64,000 nucleotides of DNA from Rhizobiales bacterium TNE-4. Its GTDB lineage: Bacteria > Pseudomonadota > Alphaproteobacteria > Rhizobiales > Beijerinckiaceae. Position numbers and translations under genes: made by a program. The stretch spans positions 248,001 to 312,000 of the forward strand of contig JAHRCV010000001.1 in assembly GCA_019083985.1 (NCBI GenBank), read 5' to 3'. Below the pieces are notes generated by a model, which was given only the letters and a program-made list of their open reading frames with translations, made no database searches and was not told where the DNA came from. Below are positions 54,639-62,062 of this stretch, one piece after another. The stretch's first letter is position 1. Each line of letters begins with the position of its first letter.

Positions 54639-55646
54639 ATGTCTTTCTCTCGCCGCACCCTACTGATCGGGCTTGCCGCTCTCATTCTGGAGGGTGCTTT
54701 CGGCTGGTGGTTCAGCCGGGGTGAACCTGTCACGCTCACGGCCGTCGCACGTGGAACCGCCGCCGAAGTCGTCTACGCCACAGGGACAGTCGAGCCGGTC
54801 CGCTGGGCCAAGGTTGTGCCGTTGCAGCGCAAGCGCCTCGTCGAGATGTGCCAATGCGAAGGCAAGCTCGTGAAAGCGGGCGATGTTCTCGCCCGGCAGG
54901 ATTCGGCTGAGGAAGCCGCCTTACTCGCTGAATTGCAGGCACGTCGTGCGCTGCTTGAAAAGGATTTTCAGCGTCTGTCCGGCTTGCTCGAACGCAACAT
55001 CACGTCAATGACCGCGGTCGATCAAGCACAAACGGCACTCAAGGAGTCCGATGCGCGCATCATCGTCGCCCGCGAGCGTCTCAACCAATTGACGCTGCGT
55101 GCACCGATTGATGGCACCGTCTTACGCGAAGATTTTCAGATCGGCGAGATCGTCGGCCCCGGGGATGTGATCTTTACCGTCGGTCAGAAATTGCCGCTCA
55201 GGATCGTTGCGGACGTCAATGAAGAAGACATTGCCCGTGTCAAATCTGGTCAGAAAGCGCTTCTGCGTAATGATGGATTTGCTGAGCCTCTTAGCGCTGA
55301 TGTTGCCGACGTGACACCGAAAGGCGATCCGCTGACCAAAACCTTCCGTGTCTATTTGGCTTTGCCGGATAACACGCCACTCAGGATCGGCATGAGCGTT
55401 GAAGCCAATATCATCACGCAAGAAGTGCAGAACGCACTTCTCGTACCGAGCGAAGCTGTGCGCGGCAATGCCGTATTCCTCATCGAGAATGGGGTCGTCG
55501 TTCGCAGGCCGGTGACACTGGGCATTCGTGGTGCCCGCATGGTCCAGATCAAGGTGGGATTGCAGGAAGGCGAGCGCATCATTTCGCCTGCACCGGCTGA
55601 CATTTTGATCGGCGCGCGGGCGCGTGCGGTGGATCGTGCTCAATGA
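54639..55646 (+). CDS. Periplasmic adaptor (HlyD/DevB-like) of an ABC exporter
   Basis: This 335-residue membrane-fusion protein has a membrane anchor at residues 6-25 (RTLLIGLAALILEGAFGWWF), a lipoyl half-motif, a coiled-coil hairpin (about residues 85-145, ALLAELQARRALLEKDFQRL), the second half-motif LRAPIDGTVLREDFQIGEIV and a beta-barrel. It connects the inner-membrane ABC exporter to an outer-membrane channel; no channel gene lies here. Its stop overlaps the permease start (ATGA). Confidence 0.85.
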   Translation: MSFSRRTLLIGLAALILEGAFGWWFSRGEPVTLTAVARGTAAEVVYATGTVEPVRWAKVVPLQRKRLVEMCQCEGKLVKAGDVLARQDSAEEAALLAELQARRALLEKDFQRLSGLLERNITSMTAVDQAQTALKESDARIIVARERLNQLTLRAPIDGTVLREDFQIGEIVGPGDVIFTVGQKLPLRIVADVNEEDIARVKSGQKALLRNDGFAEPLSADVADVTPKGDPLTKTFRVYLALPDNTPLRIGMSVEANIITQEVQNALLVPSEAVRGNAVFLIENGVVVRRPVTLGIRGARMVQIKVGLQEGERIISPAPADILIGARARAVDRAQ

Positions 55647-56878
55647 TGCTCGTTTTCGACATCGCGCTGACCCATGTGCGCTCGCGCCTCAGGCAGACGC
55701 TTGTCGGCATTTTGGGAGTGGCCACCGGCGTCGGTTTTTCGGTGATGATGGCATCGCTGATGGAGGGCTCGCAGCACGACTTCATCAAACAACTTGTCGA
55801 TGCGCTACCGCATATCTCGGTCACTGATGATCGTCGTGTGCCACCGCAGCAACCGGCAGAGACGGCGTATGACGCCGTGGACTATCGCAGTCTGACGGTC
55901 GAAACCCAGCGCCGCGGCATCAAGAATCCGTTTGCCATTATGGCGGCGCTCGAAGGCTGGTTGCCCGGCATGGTCGCGCCTTCGGTTCAGACCAAATCGA
56001 TCATCCGTTATGCGGGACGTGATCTCGCCGTCTCAGTCATCGGCATCGATCCGCGCCGCGAAAAGAAAGTGTCGCAATTAGTGACGCAAATGAAGGCCGG
56101 TTCTCTCGATGATCTCTATAAGGCATCGAATGCCATCATTCTGGGTGATGGCCTTGCGGCCAAGCTTGGCATTCGCATCGGCAACAATATCACGGTCACA
56201 GCAACGGGTGGGCAGGTTATTCGCGCGCAAGTGGTCGGCCTTTTCCATGCGGGTGTAAAATCGCTCGATGAAAGCCAAGCCTATGTGCTGGTCAAAACGG
56301 CGCAAATCCTCTCCGCCCAGACCGGTCTCATCAACGAATTGCGCATCCGTGCCGATGACGCGATGAAGGCGCGTGAACTGGCCTCTCTCGTCGAGGCGCA
56401 GACCGGCTATCGCGCCACGTCATGGCAAGAAGCGCATGAGGATCTGATGTCTGCCTTTCAGATCCGTAACGTGATCATGCTGATGGTGGTGGGTGCTATT
56501 CTGCTGGTCGCATCCTTCGGCACTTACAACATCATTTCGACCATCACGCACGAGAAGACACGCGATATTGCCATTCTGAAATCGCTCGGCTTTCGCGAAG
56601 ATGTCGTGCGCCGGATCTTCGTGCTGGAAGGCATGATCATCGGTCTGGCTGGCGTCCTGCTCGGCTGGCTCTTCGGCTATGCTTTATGCCTCGGCTTAGG
56701 ACTGGTGGAATTCAAATCAGGCTTCACTGACGCCACGCGCCTGCCTTTGCTCTATAGCCCGCGGCACTATGCGATTGCAGGAGGCGTTGCTTTGTTTGCG
56801 TCGATGCTTGCCGGCTATTTGCCTGCGCGCAAGGCAGCCTCCGTCCATCCGGTCGACATCATTCGAGGCGCGTCATGA
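55643..56878 (+). CDS. ABC exporter permease, FtsX/MacB-fold (DevC-like)
   Basis: This 411-residue inner-membrane protein has one N-terminal membrane segment, a periplasmic MacB-like domain (about residues 45-270) and three C-terminal segments (NVIMLMVVGAILLVASFGTYNIISTI; MIIGLAGVLLGWLFGYALCLGLG; YAIAGGVALFASMLAGYLPA). The cytoplasmic loop THEKTRDIAILKSLGF is the FtsX-family hallmark. ATGA overlaps at both ends show a three-gene translational unit with the adaptor and ATPase. Unlike MacB, the ATPase is a separate protein. Confidence 0.85.
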   Translation: MMLVFDIALTHVRSRLRQTLVGILGVATGVGFSVMMASLMEGSQHDFIKQLVDALPHISVTDDRRVPPQQPAETAYDAVDYRSLTVETQRRGIKNPFAIMAALEGWLPGMVAPSVQTKSIIRYAGRDLAVSVIGIDPRREKKVSQLVTQMKAGSLDDLYKASNAIILGDGLAAKLGIRIGNNITVTATGGQVIRAQVVGLFHAGVKSLDESQAYVLVKTAQILSAQTGLINELRIRADDAMKARELASLVEAQTGYRATSWQEAHEDLMSAFQIRNVIMLMVVGAILLVASFGTYNIISTITHEKTRDIAILKSLGFREDVVRRIFVLEGMIIGLAGVLLGWLFGYALCLGLGLVEFKSGFTDATRLPLLYSPRHYAIAGGVALFASMLAGYLPARKAASVHPVDIIRGAS

Positions 56879-57588
56879 CTGAGATCGTGCTTGAAGCCCG
56901 TCATGCGTCGCGCATTCTGCCGGGCGAAGTGCCTGTCACGCTGGTCAGCGATATCTCGCTGGCGATCAACCATAGCGAATTCGTATCTATCGTCGGCCCG
57001 TCAGGCTCAGGCAAATCTTCGCTGATGTATCTTTTGGGTTTGCTCGATGTGCCGACGGCAGGCGACATTTTCATCGACGGGCAAGCGACGAAGGCGCTGA
57101 ACGAAGATCGCCGGGCCTTTTTGCGCTTGAGCCATCTTGGCTTTGTGTTCCAGTTCCATTTTCTGCTGCCGGAATTCTCCGCGCGCGACAATGTCATGCT
57201 GCCGATGCGCGCCTTGGGGCGATTGAGTGAGGCGAAGCAGAAGGAGCGCGCTGAAGACTTGCTCGCGCAAGTGGGCTTGAAGGATCACGCCCATAAAAGG
57301 CCGGATCAATTGTCGGGCGGTCAGCGCCAGCGCGTTGCGATTGCGCGCGCGCTCGCCAATGATCCGCAAATCATTCTCGCCGATGAACCAACCGGCAATC
57401 TCGATACGGCCTCATCGGCGCAGGTTCTGGCCATGCTGCGCCATCTCGTGGACGAACACCGCAAAGCGCTCGTCATCGTCACGCATGATCTTGAGCTGGC
57501 CGCCAAGGCCGACCGCCGCGTGACGCTGATTGACGGAAAGATCGTCGCCGATGAGCGGATCGCTCAGCTGGCTGGCGTCGCGGGATAG
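56875..57588 (+). CDS. ABC exporter ATPase (DevA/LolD-like)
   Basis: This 237-residue ATPase has Walker A GPSGSGKSSLMYLLG, Q-loop VFQFHFLLPEFSA, signature [14 protein letters not shown], Walker B IILADEPTGNLDT and switch histidine in VTHDLELAAKA, all typical of the MacB/LolD group. The FHFLLPEF stretch is frequent in LolD. It completes adaptor-permease-ATPase in the DevBCA order. Its last 25 bases overlap the convergent copper-chaperone gene. Confidence 0.88.
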   Translation: MTEIVLEARHASRILPGEVPVTLVSDISLAINHSEFVSIVGPSGSGKSSLMYLLGLLDVPTAGDIFIDGQATKALNEDRRAFLRLSHLGFVFQFHFLLPEFSARDNVMLPMRALGRLSEAKQKERAEDLLAQVGLKDHAHKRPDQLSGGQRQRVAIARALANDPQIILADEPTGNLDTASSAQVLAMLRHLVDEHRKALVIVTHDLELAAKADRRVTLIDGKIVADERIAQLAGVAG

Positions 57589-57773
57589 CCGCCTTTGCTG
57601 ATCGCCTCAGCCAAAGCTGCAGCGTTCGCTGCGCCGTGAATACGGACAAGGCCGGAGGCGAGATCGATCTGCGTTTCCGCTTGCGGGGCGGTACGGGCCA
57701 CGATCTTTTTCACCGCATTGGCACAGCCTTCGCAGCTCATGCCTTTGACATTCAGTGTCACTGTCTCGCTCAT
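57564..57773 (-). CDS. Small heavy-metal-associated (CopZ-like) copper chaperone
   Basis: This 69-residue single HMA domain has the metal motif GMSCEGCANAV near the N-terminus and the closing AISKGGYPAT. It probably carries Cu(I) to CopA, although copA lies 47 kb away in this window. Three consecutive ATG codons occur; the third (57773) is preferred because GGGAG lies 6 bases before it, whereas it directly abuts the first. The 3' end overlaps the ABC ATPase gene tail-to-tail by 25 bases. Confidence 0.85.
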   Translation of the reverse strand: MSETVTLNVKGMSCEGCANAVKKIVARTAPQAETQIDLASGLVRIHGAANAAALAEAISKGGYPATPAS

Positions 57774-57820
57774 CATCATCTCCCAGATGCGACCATGTCG
57801 TGGAAAGAGATGGCGGCTCC

Positions 57821-57830
57821 CCCGTACGGG
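57821..57830 (-). promoter_or_regulatory. Palindrome upstream of the copper-chaperone gene
   Basis: CCCGTACGGG is a perfect 10-bp palindrome about 50 bases before the chaperone start codon, suitable as a dimeric repressor or activator site. It does not match a copper-regulator operator that I can name. Confidence 0.25.
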
Positions 57831-57958
57831 CGCAAGCGGCGAATGAGAGACATGCGCCCCAGTATCGATTACGTTGCGTCAATCAAGCTTGATTCGGCCT
57901 GAGGTTGTAGTGGGTTCGTTGCGTGGCGTGCGTGCGTTTTCAGCATCGCAGGGTGGCA

Positions 57959-59107
57959 ATGAACGGGCGATTTTGGCGGCAGCGGAACAAACAGGACGAG
58001 CGCGGACAGCTGACGCAGGCTGTACCGCCAGAGCTGTTGGCGCGGTTTGATGCGCTCGATCAAGCCATGCAGGCCCAACTGGCCTTGATGGATGAGCGCA
58101 CCCGCATCATGGCGCGCGCCCTTACGGCCGAATTGCAAGGCTTGCGGATCGTGATGGACGAGATCGCGCGCGAGCTCGCTGCGATCGATGCCAAGGTTTC
58201 TGCAACCCGAACCACCCTACGAAGCGCTGAACCCGCTGCGATTGCCCCTGCTGCGCAGGAGGATGATGCATTCAACCCACCCCCGCCCGCCAATGATCCG
58301 CCGCCCGCACCGCGCCGCGAGATTGATCCGATGTTGCTCGATGCCCTTTCAAAGGGGCGGGTGGGTTTTAGCCAGATCGTGGTGTCATCGATCCCGCAGC
58401 GGACAACGCTTTTGGCGTTGATGGAGTTTGCGGCGCCTTTACCACCCATCGATCTCGCTACAACGGATCGCCTGTCCGAGCTCTTTCCCGATGCAGCGCT
58501 GTTGCTCGACCGTTTCATGATGGATGCCGCCGCATCCATGGTCCGTGCAGGGCAGATTCCATCCGATGTGCCGCTGCTTATTCCCCTGTCACCGGTCAGC
58601 GCGCAGGATGCCGGTCTCGCGAATGATTTTCGCCGCCGGTTCGAGCGCGTCGAACATCAGGGCGGTATTCTTCCTCTGGTTTCGGAAACGGGCTGGATCG
58701 CTTTGGTCGAGGCTGGGAGCGAACGCATGGCGGCACTCGCCGGGCCGCGCGGCGGATTTGCACTCCGTGTGTCCGGGCATCATCGGATCGACCATGCTGC
58801 GATCGGCCAGCTCGGTGTCCGTTATGTCTTGGCCGATGCGGTGCTCCTTGCTGATACCGAACGCCATCGTCTGGCGCCCGATATTCACCCCACGGATGTC
58901 GCGCGGCTGTTCGCCCGCTCGGGCGTCGGGCTTGTCGCCGAGAACGTGCCGGATCAGGTCACGACACTGGGTCTCCTGCGGAACAATATCACCATGGGCT
59001 GGGGCCCGGCATTAAAGCCCGATAGCCCCTCCGAGGCGGCACCTTCTCCGCCGGAGGAGGATGCCCGCGCTGATTATCGCTCCTATCTCCGCCGTGCGGG
59101 GGCTTGA
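57959..59107 (+). CDS. Coiled-coil protein with degenerate EAL-like domain
   Basis: This 382-residue protein has a helical, probably coiled-coil region (about residues 20-95), a Pro/Ala-rich linker (about 100-125, PPPPANDPPPAPRRE) and a C-terminal domain (about 130-360) that follows the EAL fold. The stretch VPLLIPLSPVSAQDAGLANDF resembles the EAL N-x-S strand, and VGLVAENVPDQVTTLGLLRN resembles the closing AEGVET motif. The EAL triplet, catalytic acidic residues and lysine are absent, so it cannot hydrolyse c-di-GMP; binding is possible. Caulobacter TipF has a similar plan but with membrane segments. ATG 57959 is preferred over a GTG 12 codons earlier. Confidence 0.65.
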   Translation: MNGRFWRQRNKQDERGQLTQAVPPELLARFDALDQAMQAQLALMDERTRIMARALTAELQGLRIVMDEIARELAAIDAKVSATRTTLRSAEPAAIAPAAQEDDAFNPPPPANDPPPAPRREIDPMLLDALSKGRVGFSQIVVSSIPQRTTLLALMEFAAPLPPIDLATTDRLSELFPDAALLLDRFMMDAAASMVRAGQIPSDVPLLIPLSPVSAQDAGLANDFRRRFERVEHQGGILPLVSETGWIALVEAGSERMAALAGPRGGFALRVSGHHRIDHAAIGQLGVRYVLADAVLLADTERHRLAPDIHPTDVARLFARSGVGLVAENVPDQVTTLGLLRNNITMGWGPALKPDSPSEAAPSPPEEDARADYRSYLRRAGA

Positions 59108-59178
59108 GGGGCCGTCCTTGACTTGCGGGGACCCGGCCTTTAGCGGGCGGAACAGTTGGAACGCCCCGAAAGGTTCTC

Positions 59179-60060
59179 ATGATGAATGCCCCGGTGTCCG
59201 TGGCCCCCGCTCTCGTATCGGGCTTGGCTGAACTCGCGCCGCGCTATGATGTGATCCTGAGCGATATTTGGGGCGTCCTTCATAACGGCCTCGCTGCCTA
59301 TCCGGCCGCCGGCGAAGCCCTCACGAAGTTTCGTGAGAAAGGCGGTACGGTGGTTCTCATCACCAATGCGCCGCGTCCTGCCGTCGATGTCGTAAAGCTG
59401 CTTGATGGGCTCAAAGTTCTGCGCAGCGCATGGGATGGCATTGTCACGTCGGGCGATGTCACACGTGCCATGCTCGAAGCCGATCCCAGCCCCTTCTTTT
59501 GGTTGGGCCCTGAGCGCGACGAGCCGATCTTTGACGGGCTGAAGGCTCCGATGGTGCCGTTGAAAGACGCGCGCAATTTCGTTTGCACTGGGCTGCTCGA
59601 TGATGATGTCGAAGGGCCTGATGATTACGCCGCGATGCTGGCTGAGGCGCGCACGCATAATCTAACATTCATCTGCGCCAATCCTGATCTTGTCGTCGAG
59701 CGCGGTGGCCGTCTCGTCTATTGTGCGGGCGCGCTCGCCCAAGCTTATGAAAATCTCGGCGGCAAGACGATTTATGCCGGCAAGCCGTTTGGCCCGATCT
59801 ATCAAGAAGCCTTATCGATTGCCGCGTCCGTCCGCGGTGGCCCGATTGATCTCAGCCGCGTTCTGGCGATCGGCGATGCGATCCGCACCGATGTCGCGGG
59901 CGCCAAAAAACTCGGTGTCGATTGCCTGTTCTGCGCGCGCGGCATTCATACGCATGAATTGGGATTGGACGAAAAGCCGCTCCATGGCGAGGCGCTGGCG
60001 CGGTTTCTCGGTGGGCTCGACCATCATCCCGATTACGCGACGGAATTATTGGGCTGGTGA
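59179..60060 (+). CDS. NagD-like HAD protein of the TIGR01459 type
   Basis: This 293-residue HAD subfamily IIA protein has the nucleophile Asp29 in VILSDIWGVLHNG, where the second Asp of the usual D-x-D motif is Trp31. Motif II is VVLITNAPRP, then AGKPFGPIY and the metal-binding VLAIGDAIRTDVAGAKKLG. Loss of the acid/base Asp is a family trait and may mean altered or no phosphatase activity. Two ATG codons are adjacent (59179 and 59182). Substrate unknown. Confidence 0.83.
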   Translation: MMNAPVSVAPALVSGLAELAPRYDVILSDIWGVLHNGLAAYPAAGEALTKFREKGGTVVLITNAPRPAVDVVKLLDGLKVLRSAWDGIVTSGDVTRAMLEADPSPFFWLGPERDEPIFDGLKAPMVPLKDARNFVCTGLLDDDVEGPDDYAAMLAEARTHNLTFICANPDLVVERGGRLVYCAGALAQAYENLGGKTIYAGKPFGPIYQEALSIAASVRGGPIDLSRVLAIGDAIRTDVAGAKKLGVDCLFCARGIHTHELGLDEKPLHGEALARFLGGLDHHPDYATELLGW

Positions 60061-60113
60061 TTTTCCAACAAAGATAGCTTCGCCATCGCGAGGCGCACTC
60101 AAGCTTCTCGTGG

Positions 60114-60494
60114 CTAGCGGCATGCCGCGTTGATCTTCGCTTTCAACGTCGCCGCGTTGAAAGGCTTCACCGCAAATCCATTGGCACCGGCTTTGCGGGC
60201 GGCGATCACGGCGTCCGCTTCGTCTTCATCCGCAATCAAGATGATCGGGATGTTGCGCAACGCATCGTCTGCCTTGACGCTGCGCAGCAGGTCGAAGCCG
60301 CTCATCGGGTCCATGCGCAATTCCGCAATCACGAGCCCCGGCTGTTTCTCGCGGATCTTCGCTAGAGCCTGCGTGCCATCCATCGCATCCTCGACATTTT
60401 CGAAGCCGAGTTGGTGCAAAAGATTGCGTAAGATTCGGATCAGCGCAGCCTGATCGTCCACGATGAGGATGGGTGTACTGGTCTCGACGGCCAT
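60114..60494 (-). CDS. Stand-alone receiver-domain protein lacking the phospho-acceptor Asp
   Basis: This 126-residue CheY-like single-domain protein keeps the acidic pair Asp13-Asp14 (ILIVDDQAA) and Lys110 (FAVKPF). The phospho-acceptor position is Glu58 (LVIAELRMDPMSG) and the Thr/Ser switch position is Ala88 (IPIILIADED). Glu often mimics phosphorylated Asp, so the protein may be locked in an active-like state or act as a phosphorylation-independent adaptor. No kinase gene is near. It is transcribed alone between a HAD gene and a divergent maoC. Confidence 0.85.
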   Translation of the reverse strand: MAVETSTPILIVDDQAALIRILRNLLHQLGFENVEDAMDGTQALAKIREKQPGLVIAELRMDPMSGFDLLRSVKADDALRNIPIILIADEDEADAVIAARKAGANGFAVKPFNAATLKAKINAACR

Positions 60495-60578
60495 GGTTCG
60501 CGCTCCTTTCCCCTATCCTGCCTTGGCTGGATTGACCCCCGGTTAAACGCGTGGCACAGGCTCGCCCCGAGAGGTTGC

Positions 60579-60995
60579 ATGCGCACATTTACCTTTTCCG
60601 ATCTGTCGCTTGGCCAGTCCGATACGCTGCTGCGGACGGTCATGGGCGCCGATGTCGAGGTCTTTGCCTCGGTTTCGGGCGATGTGAACCCGATCCATCT
60701 TGATGAGACCTATGCGGCTGGAACCCGGTTCGGGCAGCGCATCGCCCATGGCATGTTCACGGCGAGCCTGATTTCGGCGGTTATCGGCACCAAAATGCCG
60801 GGTCCCGGTGCTGTCTATCTCTCGCAGACCTTGCGTTTTCTGGCCCCCGTGAAGATCGGCGATGTGGTGGCCGCCACCGTCACCGTTGCCGAACTGATCG
60901 AGAAGGGGCGCCGCGTCCGCCTCGATTGCGCCTGCCTTGTCGATGGTAAGCCGGTTTTGGAAGGCGAGGCCTGGGTCGCCGTTCCCGCCCCATGA
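60579..60995 (+). CDS. MaoC-like (R)-specific enoyl-CoA hydratase
   Basis: This 138-residue hot-dog-fold hydratase has the catalytic motif SGDVNPIHLDETYA with Asp35 and His40. It hydrates trans-2-enoyl-CoA to (R)-3-hydroxyacyl-CoA, for example for polyhydroxyalkanoate or fatty-acid pathways. The closing RRVRLDCACLVDGKPVLEGEAWVAVP is typical. Its stop overlaps the ribF start (ATGA), an unusual pairing that suggests transcription convenience rather than a shared pathway. Confidence 0.88.
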   Translation: MRTFTFSDLSLGQSDTLLRTVMGADVEVFASVSGDVNPIHLDETYAAGTRFGQRIAHGMFTASLISAVIGTKMPGPGAVYLSQTLRFLAPVKIGDVVAATVTVAELIEKGRRVRLDCACLVDGKPVLEGEAWVAVPAP

Positions 60996-61990
60996 CACCC
61001 GTGGCAACGACCCCCATGGCAACGATGTCTTCGGCCAAACCGCTGATCCTACGCCCCGGTGACCGTGTGCCGCCCGCACTCGCAGGCGCCGTGCTGGCCA
61101 TCGGCAATTTCGATGGGGTCCATCGCGGCCATCAGGCCGTTCTCGCCATGGCTGCCGATCTTGCGCGCCGGATGGGCCGCAAGCTTGCCGTGATGACGTT
61201 CGAGCCGCATCCGCGGGCATTTTTTAGGCCCGGCGAACCCTTTTTCCGCCTGACCGAAGCGGCCGAGAAAGCCGCCATCCTTGGCCATTATGGTGTTGAT
61301 GCGGTCTTTGTCCGCCCGTTCGATGCAGCCCTTGCATCCACCACGGCCGCCGATTTTCTTAACCGCATCGTCATCGGCGATTGCTGCGCCGGGGCGGTGG
61401 TCGTCGGTCATGATTTCCACTTCGGCAAGGGCCGCGAGGGCACGCCTGATTTCTTGCGTCGGGAAGGGGAGGCGCGTGGCCTTACCATCGCGATCGTTCC
61501 GGCCTTGCGCGATGATGCGGCGCCTGTCTCTTCAAGTACGATCCGTTCAGCCCTCGCAGCTGGCGATATCGCCGCCGCCAACGCGCTCCTCGGCCATCGC
61601 TGGACGGTTGCGGGCGAGATCGTCCATGGCGACAAGCGTGGTCGCCTTCTGGGCTATCCGACCGCCAACATGATCCTCGACCCCGCCTGCGGCCTCCGCC
61701 ACGGCATCTATGCAGTCCGCATTGCGGTGGCGGGTGGTGTGCATCAGGGTGTCGCAAGCTTTGGTCGCCGCCCGACTTTTGACGATGGCGCGCCGCGGCT
61801 TGAGACCTTCCTGTTCGACTATTCCGGTGATCTTTATGGCCAGATGGCTCGGGTCGAATTGGTCGCTTTCCTGCGCGGGGAAGCGAAGTTTGCCACTGTT
61901 GAAGACCTGATCGCGCAGATGGACCGAGACAGCGCGGCCGCCAAGGCGGCTCTCGCCACGGACCGGGTGCCCTCGCTCCTGCCTTTGTGA
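60992..61990 (+). CDS. ribF: Bifunctional riboflavin kinase/FAD synthetase RibF
   Basis: This 332-residue enzyme makes FMN from riboflavin and then FAD. The N-terminal adenylyltransferase domain (about residues 30-190) shows LAIGNFDGVHRGHQAVL, TFEPHPRAFF and SSSTIRSALAAGD. The C-terminal kinase domain (about 195-320) shows GEIVHGDKRGRLLGYPTANM, GVASFGRRPTFD and ETFLFDYSGDLYG. It overlaps maoC by ATGA. No FMN riboswitch precedes it. ileS follows after 72 bases, a common ribF-ileS neighbourhood. Confidence 0.95.
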   Translation: MTPVATTPMATMSSAKPLILRPGDRVPPALAGAVLAIGNFDGVHRGHQAVLAMAADLARRMGRKLAVMTFEPHPRAFFRPGEPFFRLTEAAEKAAILGHYGVDAVFVRPFDAALASTTAADFLNRIVIGDCCAGAVVVGHDFHFGKGREGTPDFLRREGEARGLTIAIVPALRDDAAPVSSSTIRSALAAGDIAAANALLGHRWTVAGEIVHGDKRGRLLGYPTANMILDPACGLRHGIYAVRIAVAGGVHQGVASFGRRPTFDDGAPRLETFLFDYSGDLYGQMARVELVAFLRGEAKFATVEDLIAQMDRDSAAAKAALATDRVPSLLPL

Positions 61991-62062
61991 AGTGGCGTTG
62001 CCCGCGCAAATGGTCTAGAGCAGGCCCGGCCCTCAAAGACCGGTAAAAGCCCGAAATTTGCG

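Noticed and set aside
60920-60995. FMN riboswitch before ribF
   Set aside because: ribF starts inside the maoC stop codon (ATGA), leaving no leader, and no RFN-type pattern is visible upstream of maoC.
61991-62062. T-box leader before ileS
   Set aside because: The 72-base gap lacks the T-box sequence and the terminator/antiterminator pairing, and T-boxes are essentially absent from alphaproteobacteria.
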